Positions 7,444 to 17,145 of a stretch of 36,636 bases of DNA are shown in pieces. Where the stretch lies: positions 1-36,636 of the forward strand of contig JAFWXW010000017.1 of assembly GCA_017517845.1 (NCBI GenBank), given 5' to 3'. The number at the start of each line of letters is the position of its first letter. The stretch's first letter is position 1. Made by a program: the position numbers and the translations under genes. The notes beneath the pieces are model-generated. The model did not search any database. It saw only the letters and a list, made by a program, of their open reading frames with translations, and was not told the origin of the DNA. This stretch comes from Paludibacteraceae bacterium (GTDB lineage: Bacteria; Bacteroidota; Bacteroidia; Bacteroidales; Paludibacteraceae).

Positions 7444-9972
7444 ATGAAAAAATTTCTTCCACACATCATTGCAATTATTTCATTCCTAGTTCTCACTTTT
7501 GCATTCCTTTCACCTGTATTTTCTGGGAAAGACATATTTGGTGGTGATACCCAAAGCTATATGGGCATGGCACAAGAAGCGAATGCCTACAACGAAACAC
7601 ATGACGACCAAACCCTATGGACAGGATCTATGTTTTCTGGTATGCCAACCTATCAAATCTGTATGAAAGATGACAACAGTATCATATCTCTAACAGATGA
7701 TGCTCTACGCTTACTACCAGGACCCACATACAGAGTTTTTCTATATTTAGTGGGATTCTACATACTTCTAATAGCATTCGGACTATCCCCATATTGGGCT
7801 ATAGCAGGTAGTATAGCCTTTGCGTTCGGGTCTTACAACCTCATTATAATAGTGGCAGGACACAACACCAAAGCTGTTGCCATTGCATATATGGCACCTA
7901 TCATAGCATCTATTTATATGGGATTCAGACAGAACAAACCATATATAGGAGCTACACTTTTAGCATTATTCCTAGGGCTTGGATTATACGCAAATCATAT
8001 TCAAATCATTTACTATACCCTATTTATAGCAATAATTCTAGGTATTTCAGAAATCGTTTTTGCAATCAAAGAGAAAACAATTAAAAAATTCTTCACAAGC
8101 CTAGGTTTTCTTGCCCTTGGTGCAATATTGGCAGTAGGCTTAAATGCCACCAGACTCATCACCACTGCAGAATATAGTAAACACACTATGCGTGGTGATA
8201 GTAATGGACTAACTATCATAGAATCTGGAGATAAACACGGATTGGATATAGATTACATAACCGCATGGAGTTATGGAATAGATGAAACCTTCACTCTTCT
8301 AATTCCAGATTTCAAAGGGGGGGCTTCTCATACATATTTGGATGCAGATAGTCACACTGCTCAAAAAATGGGACAAATCACTGGCTTTAGAAATACTAAT
8401 AAAGACCTATCTAACGCAGACAAAGAAAGACTTGCCCGCACTGGAAACCCTAGAAATCTGGCAGAACTAATGTATATTCAGCCAATGCCAACATATTGGG
8501 GCACCCAACCATTCACATCTGGTCCTGTATATGCTGGTGCAATAGTCTGTTTCTTATTTATAGTAGGCTGTATTTTAGTTCCAAACAAACAACGTTGGTG
8601 GTTAATATCTGCCACCATTTTGGGAATTTTACTTTCGTGGGGACACAATTTTATGCCATTTACAGAGTTTTTTGTAAATTATGTTCCACTTTATGACAAA
8701 TTCCGCACTGTATCTATGACGCTTACCATAAGCTGTTTATGTATGGTTATTCTAGCATTTTTAGGAGTTAAAGAATTAATTTCTAATGATGTAGATTCCA
8801 AAAAGAAACTAAAATCACTTTATATAGGGGCTGGAATTACAGGAGGTCTATGTTTATTATTCACATTAATCCCTTCATTAGCAGGAGATTTCACCTCTAC
8901 TTCTGACAATTCTTATGGCAGTTCATACAGTTTCCTAACAGAAACTCTTCCACTAGACCGTGCAGAAATGCTTAGAGCAGGCGCACTTAGGTCATTAGTT
9001 TTCATTGCATTAGCATTTACTCTTTTATTCATTTATGTAAAAGGAAAAATAAATGCTTTAATGGCTTCTATTGCACTTTGCGTGCTTTGTGCTACAGATA
9101 TGATTCCTGTGGCTCACAGATACCTAAACGAAAGAAGTTTTGTAAAAAAAGAGGCAAAAAACAAACCTTTTACGGCATCTGATGCTGACAAATACATTTT
9201 GGCAGACAAATCTGAAGAATTCCGCGTATTAAATCTTACTGTGGATATATTTAATAGTTCTGCTCCATCATATTTTCACAAAAATGTGGGAGGCTATAGT
9301 GCTGTTAAACTACGTCGTTATCAGGAACTTATAGAAGTTCATCTATCAAAAGAGATTAGAGATTTCACATCTTCTCTAAGAACCATTAGCACACTTGGCG
9401 AAGCAGAAGAAATATTCAAAAAGACTCCTGTATTGAATATGTTAAACACAAAATATGTGATTTATACGCCACAGGCAATGCCAATTTCAAACCCATACAA
9501 GATGGGCAATGCTTGGCTAGTAGATAACATAAACTTGGTAAACTCTGCCGACAAAGAAATACTTTCTTTGGGGCTTGATTCACTTACAAATACGGTAATT
9601 GTGGATAAATCTACAGAAAATGCACCTAATGACAAGAAATACAATTCAGCAAACGGCAAAATCAAACTTATTAAGTACGAACCAAACTCTATGACTTATA
9701 AGTTCTCCAGTACAGAAGACCAATTGGCAGTATTTTCAGAAATTTACTATCCTGATGGTTGGAACGCATACATAGATGATGAAGAAGTACCATATTTCAG
9801 AGCAAATTATTTATTAAGGGCTATGGAATTAAAAGCTGGTGATTATACTATAGAGTTCCGTTTTGAGCCTAAATCTTATGATATAGGAAAAATTTTATCA
9901 ATTATTTGCTCTATTCTCTTGACAACGGCTCTTTCATGTATTATCTTTGTAAACTTAAAAAGAAAAAATTAG
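7444..9972 (+). CDS. YfhO-family integral membrane protein
   Basis: 842 residues from the ATG at 7444 (MKKFLPHIIAII). The frame is open further upstream, but that part lies inside tRNA-Pro and is not coding. An N-terminal membrane helix is followed by the conserved FSGKDIFGGDTQSYMG loop, a long series of hydrophobic segments, and a large soluble C-terminal part (about 580-800) before a last helix and a basic tail. This layout fits bacterial YfhO/DUF6541-like membrane proteins, thought to be GT-C-type glycosyltransferases or flippase-associated proteins; the substrate is unknown. The G7 run at 8317-8323 lies in the coding frame. The stop codon is the first unit of a TTAGAAA heptamer repeat. 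Confidence 0.85.
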   Translation: MKKFLPHIIAIISFLVLTFAFLSPVFSGKDIFGGDTQSYMGMAQEANAYNETHDDQTLWTGSMFSGMPTYQICMKDDNSIISLTDDALRLLPGPTYRVFLYLVGFYILLIAFGLSPYWAIAGSIAFAFGSYNLIIIVAGHNTKAVAIAYMAPIIASIYMGFRQNKPYIGATLLALFLGLGLYANHIQIIYYTLFIAIILGISEIVFAIKEKTIKKFFTSLGFLALGAILAVGLNATRLITTAEYSKHTMRGDSNGLTIIESGDKHGLDIDYITAWSYGIDETFTLLIPDFKGGASHTYLDADSHTAQKMGQITGFRNTNKDLSNADKERLARTGNPRNLAELMYIQPMPTYWGTQPFTSGPVYAGAIVCFLFIVGCILVPNKQRWWLISATILGILLSWGHNFMPFTEFFVNYVPLYDKFRTVSMTLTISCLCMVILAFLGVKELISNDVDSKKKLKSLYIGAGITGGLCLLFTLIPSLAGDFTSTSDNSYGSSYSFLTETLPLDRAEMLRAGALRSLVFIALAFTLLFIYVKGKINALMASIALCVLCATDMIPVAHRYLNERSFVKKEAKNKPFTASDADKYILADKSEEFRVLNLTVDIFNSSAPSYFHKNVGGYSAVKLRRYQELIEVHLSKEIRDFTSSLRTISTLGEAEEIFKKTPVLNMLNTKYVIYTPQAMPISNPYKMGNAWLVDNINLVNSADKEILSLGLDSLTNTVIVDKSTENAPNDKKYNSANGKIKLIKYEPNSMTYKFSSTEDQLAVFSEIYYPDGWNAYIDDEEVPYFRANYLLRAMELKAGDYTIEFRFEPKSYDIGKILSIICSILLTTALSCIIFVNLKRKN

Positions 9973-9986
9973 AAATTAGAAATTAG
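9969..9986 (+). repeat. TTAGAAA heptamer repeat containing the YfhO stop codon
   Basis: Two TTAGAAA units plus TTAG; the TAG stop (9970-9972) is inside the first unit. It is the AT-rich cousin of the TTAGGAG arrays elsewhere in the window. Confidence 0.6.
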
Positions 9987-10155
9987 TATTTTTATACTTA
10001 AAAATGCGATATTGCGATGAGCGGAAATAGATTTTATGCAATGATTAACGTTAAACAAAAGCGTTGTCTGAACGAAGTGAGTTTAGCTTTTGTAGTTAAT
10101 CATAAATAAAATCCCGTGAAGAGCTCTACTCGCAATTTTTAATGTATAAAAATTA
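9986..10155. repeat. Long imperfect palindrome upstream of ftsX
   Basis: Arms of about 70 nt (left from 9989, right to 10152) match as inverted copies at both ends: TTTTTATAC with AAAAAT, then GCGA, and towards the centre GATTTTAT, ATGATTAAC and ACAAAAGC. The centre (10063-10085) has a GAACGAAGTGAGTTT motif that can form its own small hairpin. It would fold as one cruciform or hairpin filling most of the 206-bp gap. No promoter was recognised in this gap. Confidence 0.7.
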
Positions 10156-10178
10156 CAGAACTAAAAAGAAACATAATA

Positions 10179-11057
10179 ATGAACAATAAATCACAACTAT
10201 CTGTGTCACATATATTCAATTCTAGATTGACTAGTATAATTAGTATATCTCTAGTGTTATTTCTTATAGGATTAAATACTTTGATTCTACTTTTAACTAG
10301 CGAGTTGTCTGTTTATGTACGCGAAAATTTAACAATGTCTATCGTTTTAAAAGACGAAGCTAAACTAGTTGATATCCAAAAACTTCAAAAAAACATAGAC
10401 GCTTCTGTTTATGCTAAATCTACAGAATACATAGACAAAGAACGTGCAGCAAAAGAACTTGCAGAAGAATTAGGACAAGACCCTACAGAATTTTTAGGGT
10501 ACAATCCCCTACTTGGTTCTATAGAACTAAAATTAAATTCGGAATATGCCAATAATGATAGCATTGCTATGATAGAAGCACAACTTCACAAATACCCTTT
10601 GGTCAAAGAGGTTATCTATCAAAAAGATTTAATAGAAATTATTAATCAGAATGTTAGCAGAATTTCTGCCATTCTTATGGGACTTTCTATTCTTCTTTTA
10701 ATCGTTTCATACGCATTGATTAGCAATACTGTTAGACTAACCGTGTATGCAAAACGCTTCATTATTCATACTATGAAGTTGGTTGGAGCCACAGGAAGTT
10801 TCATTCGTCGTCCATTCCTAGCACAAGGTGCTATTACAGGACTTATTTCTTCATTTATTGGCATGGGACTTTTGTCTGGAATGATATTCCTAGTCCAATC
10901 TGAACTAAGCGACTTATTCACAATGGAAAGTATAAATTCACTTCTTATATCTTTCCTTGTAATGTTAATATCTGGTATCTTAATCACTACTATCTCCACA
11001 TTTTTATCAGTGGGACGTTATTTACGTCTTCAAGTAGATGATATGTATTACATTTAA
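10179..11057 (+). CDS. ftsX: Cell division protein FtsX (permease-like)
   Basis: 292 residues with the FtsX layout. One N-terminal membrane helix lies at about residues 17-42, followed by an extracytoplasmic domain (about 45-160) and three C-terminal helices (about 165-187, 210-235 and 255-280). FtsX partners the ATPase FtsE to control septal peptidoglycan hydrolysis. ftsE is not adjacent, which is common in this phylum. The gene is first in a tight run ftsX, DUF3098, uppP, truB, queA, a gene order I recognise from Bacteroidales, so it probably heads that operon. Confidence 0.88.
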   Translation: MNNKSQLSVSHIFNSRLTSIISISLVLFLIGLNTLILLLTSELSVYVRENLTMSIVLKDEAKLVDIQKLQKNIDASVYAKSTEYIDKERAAKELAEELGQDPTEFLGYNPLLGSIELKLNSEYANNDSIAMIEAQLHKYPLVKEVIYQKDLIEIINQNVSRISAILMGLSILLLIVSYALISNTVRLTVYAKRFIIHTMKLVGATGSFIRRPFLAQGAITGLISSFIGMGLLSGMIFLVQSELSDLFTMESINSLLISFLVMLISGILITTISTFLSVGRYLRLQVDDMYYI

Positions 11058-11060
11058 TTT

Positions 11061-11303
11061 ATGAAAGAAGATAATAAATTAAACCTACGCTTAGGTAAGA
11101 AAAATCTTATTGCTATAAGCATAAGTATTGTTATAATATTAATCGGTTACATACTTATGATGGCTGGTCCTGTTTCTACAGATGGAAATTTTGAGCCAGA
11201 CATATTCAGTACTAGAAGATTAATTATCGGTCCTATGATAGTTTTCTTTGGATATTTATCTGTTATTGTAGCCATTTTATACAAAAAAAAGAATAAACAA
11301 TGA
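11061..11303 (+). CDS. DUF3098 family small membrane protein
   Basis: 80 residues with two hydrophobic helices (about 16-36 and 54-74) joined by the segment [13 protein letters not shown], which is typical of DUF3098. The gene starts 3 nt after ftsX and overlaps the start of uppP by 4 nt, so translation is probably coupled. Function is unknown; the fixed position between ftsX and uppP suggests a cell-envelope role. Confidence 0.85.
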   Translation: MKEDNKLNLRLGKKNLIAISISIVIILIGYILMMAGPVSTDGNFEPDIFSTRRLIIGPMIVFFGYLSVIVAILYKKKNKQ

Positions 11304-12088
11304 GTTGGTACGAAGCACTTATTTTGGGTCTTATCCAAGGCTTAACAGAATTTTTACCTGTAAGTAGTAGCGGTCACCTAGAGATAGGACAAGCTATATT
11401 TGGCACTGCAAGTGAAAACAATTTATCTTTTACAGTTACTGTACACGTGGCAACTGTCATGAGTACTATTGTAATTCTATGGAATGAAATCTCCTTTTTA
11501 TTTAAAGGAATGTTTACCAAAACATGGAATCCAGAAAAAGAATACATAGCCAAAATAGCTATTTCTTGTATTCCTATTTTCATAGTTGGGGTTTTCTTCA
11601 AAGATAAGGTAGAAAGCCTATTTGGCAATGGTCTTATTTTAGTAGGTTGTTGTTTAATAATTACATCACTTTTACTAGCATTTTCATACTATGCAAAACC
11701 AAGACAAAAAGAAAATATATCATACCTAGACGCATTTATCATAGGTTTGAGTCAAGCATGTGCCGTACTTCCTGGACTTTCTCGTTCTGGAACTACTATT
11801 GCCACAGGTCTATTGCTAGGCAATAAAAAAGAAAACATGGCACAATTCTCATTCCTTATGGTATTAGTTCCAATATTAGGCGAAGCCCTTCTTGATACTA
11901 TAGAGATTTTCCAAACAGGTTTCACTACGGACAACAATACTATTAATCTAGTGATAGGATTTATTGCAGCATTCATTTCTGGCTGTTTTGCTTGTAAATT
12001 TATGATTAATATAGTTAGAAAAGGAAAATTAATATATTTCGCAATCTACTGTTTAATCGCAGGTTCTTTGGCTTTAATATTGGGTTAA
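11300..12088 (+). CDS. uppP: Undecaprenyl-diphosphatase UppP (BacA family)
   Basis: 262 residues, highly hydrophobic. It carries both BacA/UppP signatures: [13 protein letters not shown] near residues 14-26 and [13 protein letters not shown] near 157-169. The enzyme removes the terminal phosphate from undecaprenyl diphosphate at the membrane so that the lipid carrier of peptidoglycan and polysaccharide synthesis can be reused; some homologues give bacitracin resistance. The ATG overlaps the end of the DUF3098 gene (ATGA junction). Confidence 0.95.
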   Translation: MSWYEALILGLIQGLTEFLPVSSSGHLEIGQAIFGTASENNLSFTVTVHVATVMSTIVILWNEISFLFKGMFTKTWNPEKEYIAKIAISCIPIFIVGVFFKDKVESLFGNGLILVGCCLIITSLLLAFSYYAKPRQKENISYLDAFIIGLSQACAVLPGLSRSGTTIATGLLLGNKKENMAQFSFLMVLVPILGEALLDTIEIFQTGFTTDNNTINLVIGFIAAFISGCFACKFMINIVRKGKLIYFAIYCLIAGSLALILG

Positions 12089-12091
12089 GAG

Positions 12092-12775
12092 GTGAATACT
12101 GTTTTATATTTTGACAAACCTTTGGGTTGGACTTCTTTTAATCTAGTAAATAGAGTGAGAGGAGTATTGAGCAGGCATATTGGAGTAAAGAAACTCAAGG
12201 TGGGACATGCTGGTACTTTGGATCCTCTTGCCACTGGAGTGATGATTCTATGCACAGGTAAGAACACAAAACTAATAGAAAGTTTCCAATACCAAACCAA
12301 AGAATATGTTGCCACCATCAAGTTGGGTGCCACCACTCCTTCTTTTGACTTGGAAACAGAAATAGACGCAGAATATCCTGTAGAACACATTACAGAAGAT
12401 TTGGTTAAACAAACCTTAAATAAGTTTATAGGTGAAATTAAACAAATTCCACCCACCTATTCTGCCATAAAAATTAATGGCAAACGTGCATACGAATATG
12501 CTAGAAAAGGCGACGAAGTGGAATTAAAACCCAAAACCCTTGTTATAGATGAGATAGAACTTCTGGATTATAAGATGCCAGAAATAGTGGTGAGAGTGGT
12601 ATGTAGTAAGGGTACATACATTAGAGCATTAGCTCGCGATATTGGCGAAGCGTTAAATAGCGGTGGACACCTTACTGCCCTTAGACGCACCAAAGTAGGC
12701 GACATTAGAGTAGAAAACTGCCTTCAATACGACGACTTTGTAAAAAATATAAATAATTTAATAACAACAGAGTAA
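12092..12775 (+). CDS. truB: tRNA pseudouridine(55) synthase
   Basis: 227 residues from a GTG start 3 nt after the uppP stop, preceded by AAGAGG. The catalytic motif GHAGTLDPLATG places the catalytic Asp at residue 44, and the substrate-binding KPLGWTSF is near the N-terminus. TruB makes pseudouridine 55 in the T loop of tRNAs. It is shorter than E. coli TruB and lacks a clear C-terminal PUA extension, as is usual for Bacteroidota versions. A heptamer array follows its stop codon. Confidence 0.95.
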   Translation: MNTVLYFDKPLGWTSFNLVNRVRGVLSRHIGVKKLKVGHAGTLDPLATGVMILCTGKNTKLIESFQYQTKEYVATIKLGATTPSFDLETEIDAEYPVEHITEDLVKQTLNKFIGEIKQIPPTYSAIKINGKRAYEYARKGDEVELKPKTLVIDEIELLDYKMPEIVVRVVCSKGTYIRALARDIGEALNSGGHLTALRRTKVGDIRVENCLQYDDFVKNINNLITTE

Positions 12776-12784
12776 AGACTAGGG

Positions 12785-12826
12785 TAACTCCTAACTCCTA
12801 ACTCCTAACTCCTAACTCCTAACTTT
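12785..12826 (+). repeat. TAACTCC heptamer array between truB and queA
   Basis: Five perfect TAACTCC units (12785-12819) plus one degenerate unit (TAACTTT) fill most of the 53-nt gap between the truB stop and the queA ATG and end 2 nt before that ATG. Copy-number change would alter the queA ribosome-binding region. Confidence 0.9.
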
Positions 12827-12828
12827 AT

Positions 12829-13878
12829 ATGAAATTATCACAATTTAGATTTAAGTTACCAGAAGAACTAATCGCACAGTATCCTGCAAAATACCGTGAC
12901 GAATCTCGTTTACTTGTATTACATAAAGATACAGGTGAAATAGAGCACAAGAAATTTTACGATATTATAGAGTATTTCGGCAAGGACGACTTATTCATTT
13001 TTAATGACACAAAAGTGTTCCCTGCTAGATTATATGGTAACAAGGAAAAAACTGGGGCAAAAATAGAAGTCTTTTTACTTAGAGAACTTAACGAAGAATT
13101 AAGACTTTGGGACGTTTTGGTAGATCCTGCTCGTAAAATACGTATTGGTAATAAACTATATTTTGGCGAAGACGATTCACTTGTTGCAGAAGTTATAGAT
13201 AATACCACTTCACGTGGTCGTACACTTCGTTTCTTGTTTGACGGAGACCACGACACATTCAAAGAAGTACTTTACAGCATGGGAGAAACTCCACTTCCTA
13301 GATATATTACTCGTCCTGTAGAACCTTCTGACGAAGAACGCTACCAAACCATTTTTGCCAAAAATGAAGGTGCAGTAGTAGCTCCTAGTGCAGCACTACA
13401 CTTTAGTCGTGAACTTCTAAAATTGATGGAACTAAATGATATTAATCATACTTTCATCACTTTACATGCTAGTTTGGGCAACTTCCGCGAAATAGATGTA
13501 GAAGATTTAACCAAACACAAGACAGATTCAGAACAACTTATAGTTGGTGAAGAGGCTTGTCAGATTATTAATACCACTCAAGACAAAAGAAGAAGAATTT
13601 GTGCTATCGGCACCACTGTAATGCGTGCATTGGAAACTGCAGTATGTACAGAAGGTCACGTTAAAACATACGATGGCTGGACTAATAAATTTATTTTCCC
13701 ACCATACGACTTCACTGTAGCAAACTCTATGGTAGCCAATTTCTATGCTCCAGAATCACAACTTCTAATGATGACAGCAGCATTTGGCGGGTTTGAGAAT
13801 GTAATGAATGCATACGATGTAGCTGTAAAAGAAGGCTATAAATTTGGTTGTTACGGAGACGCAATGCTAATTATATAA
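12829..13878 (+). CDS. queA: S-adenosylmethionine:tRNA ribosyltransferase-isomerase QueA
   Basis: 349 residues, the usual length. Typical QueA segments are visible: [14 protein letters not shown] at the N-terminus, [22 protein letters not shown], and the C-terminal [18 protein letters not shown] with [13 protein letters not shown]. The enzyme transfers and rearranges the ribose of SAM onto preQ1 at tRNA position 34, giving epoxyqueuosine. It is the last gene of the ftsX-queA run. The heptamer array occupies the region where a ribosome-binding site would be. Confidence 0.96.
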   Translation: MKLSQFRFKLPEELIAQYPAKYRDESRLLVLHKDTGEIEHKKFYDIIEYFGKDDLFIFNDTKVFPARLYGNKEKTGAKIEVFLLRELNEELRLWDVLVDPARKIRIGNKLYFGEDDSLVAEVIDNTTSRGRTLRFLFDGDHDTFKEVLYSMGETPLPRYITRPVEPSDEERYQTIFAKNEGAVVAPSAALHFSRELLKLMELNDINHTFITLHASLGNFREIDVEDLTKHKTDSEQLIVGEEACQIINTTQDKRRRICAIGTTVMRALETAVCTEGHVKTYDGWTNKFIFPPYDFTVANSMVANFYAPESQLLMMTAAFGGFENVMNAYDVAVKEGYKFGCYGDAMLII

Positions 13879-13882
13879 TTTT

Positions 13883-13914
13883 TTTGGGTTTTAAAAGTAT
13901 ATTTACTATATTTG
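13883..13914 (+). promoter_or_regulatory. Bacteroidota promoter for secDF
   Basis: TTTG (13883-13886) and TATATTTG (13907-13914) are 20 nt apart, a full match to the -33/-7 consensus. A small CTTG/CAAG hairpin follows in the roughly 65-nt leader. Confidence 0.7.
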
Positions 13915-13983
13915 CAACTTGTTTTTTCAAGGTATAAACCCTATTACAATAGAATTTAAACAATTTAATAACTAATTTATAAT

Positions 13984-16900
13984 ATGCAAAACAAAGGATT
14001 TATAACCGCTTTTGCTGTTTTATTAAGTTTAGTATGTTTATTTTACTTGTCATTTAATGTAGTTACTTCATACTACAATAAACAAGCAAAAGAATATGCT
14101 AATGGCGATAAAATGGCAGAATACCACTATCTAGATTCTCTTGCAACAGAACAAGTGTGGTTGGGATACACACTAAAAGAATGCCGTGAGAAAGAACTAG
14201 GTTTAGGTCTAGACCTTAAAGGTGGTATGAACGTTATCTTAGAAGTTTCTGTACCAGACATCGTACGTACATTAGCAGGAAACTCAAAAGATGCAACATT
14301 TAACAAGGCTATGGACTTAGCCATAGAACGTCAAGCTAGCAGTCAAAAAGACTTCTTAGAATTGTTCAATGAAGCATATACAGAACTTGACCCTAACGCT
14401 AGACTTGCAGCGATTTTCACAACATTCTCATTAAAAGATCGCATCAATTTAAAAAGTACTAATGAAGAAGTAATCTCTGTGCTTAAAGAAGAAGTTCAAG
14501 CTACAGTAGATAACTCTTACAACGTTCTTCGTACACGTATCGACCGTTTTGGTGTAGTTCAACCAAATATCCAACGCTTAGAAACAAATGGTCGTATCTT
14601 GATAGAACTTCCTGGTATCAAAGAACCAGAACGTGTTCGTAAACTTCTTCAAGGTTCTGCAAACCTAGAATTCTGGGAAACATTTAATCTAACCGAAATC
14701 TACGGTGACTTAGAAAAAGCTAACGCTATCATTGCAGAATCTCTAGCTGCAGAAGTTAAAGAAGAAGCACCAAAAGTAGAAGAAGTTGCAAAAGAAGAAG
14801 TTGTTAATTCTCTAGATTCTTTAAGCTCTGTTTTGGCAAATCAAGACGCAGCTAACGCAGACAGCGTTAAACAAATGGAAGAATTTGCAAAAGCAAATCC
14901 TTTATTTAGCAAATTAATGATTTCTAATAGCAATGGCCAACTTGTTCCTACACCAGCTGTTGGTGTGGTGAATGTAAGAGACACTGCCACTGTTATGGAA
15001 TACTTAAATATGCGTAAAGTAAAAGAAGTTCTTCCTCGTGAATTAGCATTCCGCTGGACTGTTAAACCTATAGACGAAAAAGGACTTTATTACGAACTTG
15101 TAGCTATCAAAGTTACAGACCGTGACGGTAAAGCTCCACTAGAAGGCAATGTTATCACAGATGCACGTGACGATTTAAGCCAATTCACTGCTAGCTCAAC
15201 TGTTAGTATGACTATGAACCCAGAAGGAGCAAAAGCATGGGCAAAATTGACCAAAGACAATATTGGTCGTAGTATAGCTATCGTTCTAGACGGCATGGTT
15301 TACTCTTTCCCTAATGTAAACACAGAAATCACAGGTGGACGTTCAGAAATCTCTGGTAATTTTACCCCACAAGAAGCAAAAGACTTAGCAAACGTACTTA
15401 AATCTGGTAAGATGCCAGCTCCTTCTCGCATTATCCAAGAAGACGTTGTAGGTCCTTCATTAGGTCAAGAAGCTATTACCAAAGGTTTGATTTCATTCGT
15501 TATCGCATTCTTTGCTGTAATGATTTATATGATGGTTTACTACGGATTTAAACCAGGTCTAGTAGTAGATGGTGCATTATTAGTTAACGTATTCTTCCTA
15601 GTTGGTATCTTAGCTTCATTCAAAGCTGTGCTTACCCTTCCTGGTATAGCAGGTATCGTGCTTACTCTAGGTATGGCAGTGGACGCAAACGTGCTTATCT
15701 ACGAACGTATCAAAGAAGAACTAAAAGCAGGCAAAACACACAAATCAGCTATCCAAGATGGTTATAAAAATGCAATGTCTGCTATTATCGACTCAAACTT
15801 AACCACAATAATCACAGGTGTTATCCTATTCTATTTCGGAACTGGTCCAATCAAAGGTTTCGCAACTACCCTTATCATAGGTATTATCACTTCATTCTTT
15901 ACTGCTGTGTTCCTAACACGCATATTCTATGAAGCAAAAGCAGAAAAAGGAAGCATTACAGACTGGACATTCTCTACTAAAATCTCAAAAAATCTACTAG
16001 CCAACTTAAAAGTAGATTGGGTAAAACTTCGTAAAATGGGATATATCATTTCATGTGCATTTATCCTAATTGCAGGTATTTCTCTTGGATTCCGTGGTTT
16101 AAATCAAGGTATCGACTTCACTGGTGGTAGAAACTATGTAGTTCGTTTTGCAGAAAAGGTTAATACAGAAGATATTCTAAATGCACTAGAAGATGGATTT
16201 ACAGATGCTCAAGTTTCAGTAATTACTATTGGTTCTGAAAATCAAGTAAGAATTTCTACCAACTACAAAATTAATAGCAATGACAAAGCTGTTGATGACG
16301 AAGTAGAACAAATCTTATTTGACGAATTACAACCAGAATTGGAACAATATAATGTAACTAAAGAAATGTTCTTGAAAGGTTACGTAATTACCGATGGTCA
16401 AGCTCAACTTTCTACAGGCAATGAAGCAGAACTATTAGGTGTTCAAAGTTCACAAAAAGTAGGTCCTGCCATAGCAGACGATATCAAAGCAGATGCTGTT
16501 TGGGCTATTCTATTCTCTATTATTGGTATATTCATTTATATCTTCATCAGATTTAGAAATGTGTCTTATAGTGTTGGTACAATTGGTTCTATTGCACATG
16601 ACGTATTATTCATCATAGGAACATACTCATTACTATACAGCATTATGCCATTCTCTATGGAAATTGACCAACAGTTCATTGCAGCTATTCTAACCATCAT
16701 TGGTTATTCTGTAAATGACACCGTGGTAGTATTTGACCGTGTGCGTGAATTAATACAACTATATCCAAAACGTGATAGAAAAGATGTTATCAATGAAGCT
16801 ATCAACGCTACATTAACTCGTACATTAAGTACATCACTTTCTACATTTATTGTATTAATCGTTATCTTCCTACTAGGTGGTGAAACTATCCAAGGATTTG

Positions 16901-17013
16901 TATTCGCTATGATGGTAGGTGTAATCATCGGTACATATTCTACTCTATTCGTTGCTATCCCATTGGCTTACGATATAGAAAGAAAAAAATTGGCAAAAAC
17001 TGCTAAAAAATAA
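13984..17013 (+). CDS. secDF: Protein translocase subunits SecD and SecF, fused
   Basis: 1009 residues combining SecD and SecF in one chain, as is normal in Bacteroidota. In the SecD half there is an N-terminal membrane helix, GLDLKGG near residue 77, a periplasmic P1 domain, and GMAVDANVLIYER near 564 in the membrane bundle. A Glu/Lys/Ala-rich low-complexity insert lies at about 250-300. The SecF half begins near 680, with GIDFTGG near 710 and GYSVNDTVVVFDR near 907. SecDF uses the proton gradient to pull secreted proteins across the inner membrane after SecA action. Codon use suggests strong expression. It is a single gene between its own promoter and terminator. Confidence 0.97.
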   Translation: MQNKGFITAFAVLLSLVCLFYLSFNVVTSYYNKQAKEYANGDKMAEYHYLDSLATEQVWLGYTLKECREKELGLGLDLKGGMNVILEVSVPDIVRTLAGNSKDATFNKAMDLAIERQASSQKDFLELFNEAYTELDPNARLAAIFTTFSLKDRINLKSTNEEVISVLKEEVQATVDNSYNVLRTRIDRFGVVQPNIQRLETNGRILIELPGIKEPERVRKLLQGSANLEFWETFNLTEIYGDLEKANAIIAESLAAEVKEEAPKVEEVAKEEVVNSLDSLSSVLANQDAANADSVKQMEEFAKANPLFSKLMISNSNGQLVPTPAVGVVNVRDTATVMEYLNMRKVKEVLPRELAFRWTVKPIDEKGLYYELVAIKVTDRDGKAPLEGNVITDARDDLSQFTASSTVSMTMNPEGAKAWAKLTKDNIGRSIAIVLDGMVYSFPNVNTEITGGRSEISGNFTPQEAKDLANVLKSGKMPAPSRIIQEDVVGPSLGQEAITKGLISFVIAFFAVMIYMMVYYGFKPGLVVDGALLVNVFFLVGILASFKAVLTLPGIAGIVLTLGMAVDANVLIYERIKEELKAGKTHKSAIQDGYKNAMSAIIDSNLTTIITGVILFYFGTGPIKGFATTLIIGIITSFFTAVFLTRIFYEAKAEKGSITDWTFSTKISKNLLANLKVDWVKLRKMGYIISCAFILIAGISLGFRGLNQGIDFTGGRNYVVRFAEKVNTEDILNALEDGFTDAQVSVITIGSENQVRISTNYKINSNDKAVDDEVEQILFDELQPELEQYNVTKEMFLKGYVITDGQAQLSTGNEAELLGVQSSQKVGPAIADDIKADAVWAILFSIIGIFIYIFIRFRNVSYSVGTIGSIAHDVLFIIGTYSLLYSIMPFSMEIDQQFIAAILTIIGYSVNDTVVVFDRVRELIQLYPKRDRKDVINEAINATLTRTLSTSLSTFIVLIVIFLLGGETIQGFVFAMMVGVIIGTYSTLFVAIPLAYDIERKKLAKTAKK

Positions 17014-17034
17014 AACATAATAATAAAATCATAA

Positions 17035-17072
17035 AAGAAGTTGACTATTAACGTGGTCAGCTTCTTTTTTTT
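17035..17072 (+). terminator. Intrinsic terminator of secDF
   Basis: AAGAAGTTGAC pairs with GTCAGCTTCTT, with one mismatch, around a loop of about 10 nt and runs into eight T residues. Confidence 0.8.
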
Positions 17073-17106
17073 GTTAAAAAATATTAGGTGTTATAAAAAT
17101 AATCTT

Positions 17107-17114
17107 TATATTTG
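17107..17114 (+). promoter_or_regulatory. Promoter -7 element for the secreted amylase
   Basis: TATATTTG is a perfect TAnnTTTG, 32 nt before the ATG at 17146. The -33 position has no clear TTTG. It shows that the in-frame codons before 17146 are leader, not protein. Confidence 0.6.
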
Positions 17115-17145
17115 TGCTTACGCAATTAATCTAATCAAAATATTT

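Noticed and set aside
17041-17145. N-terminal extension of the secreted amylase
   Set aside because: It covers the secDF terminator and the amylase promoter; the signal peptide starts at 17146.
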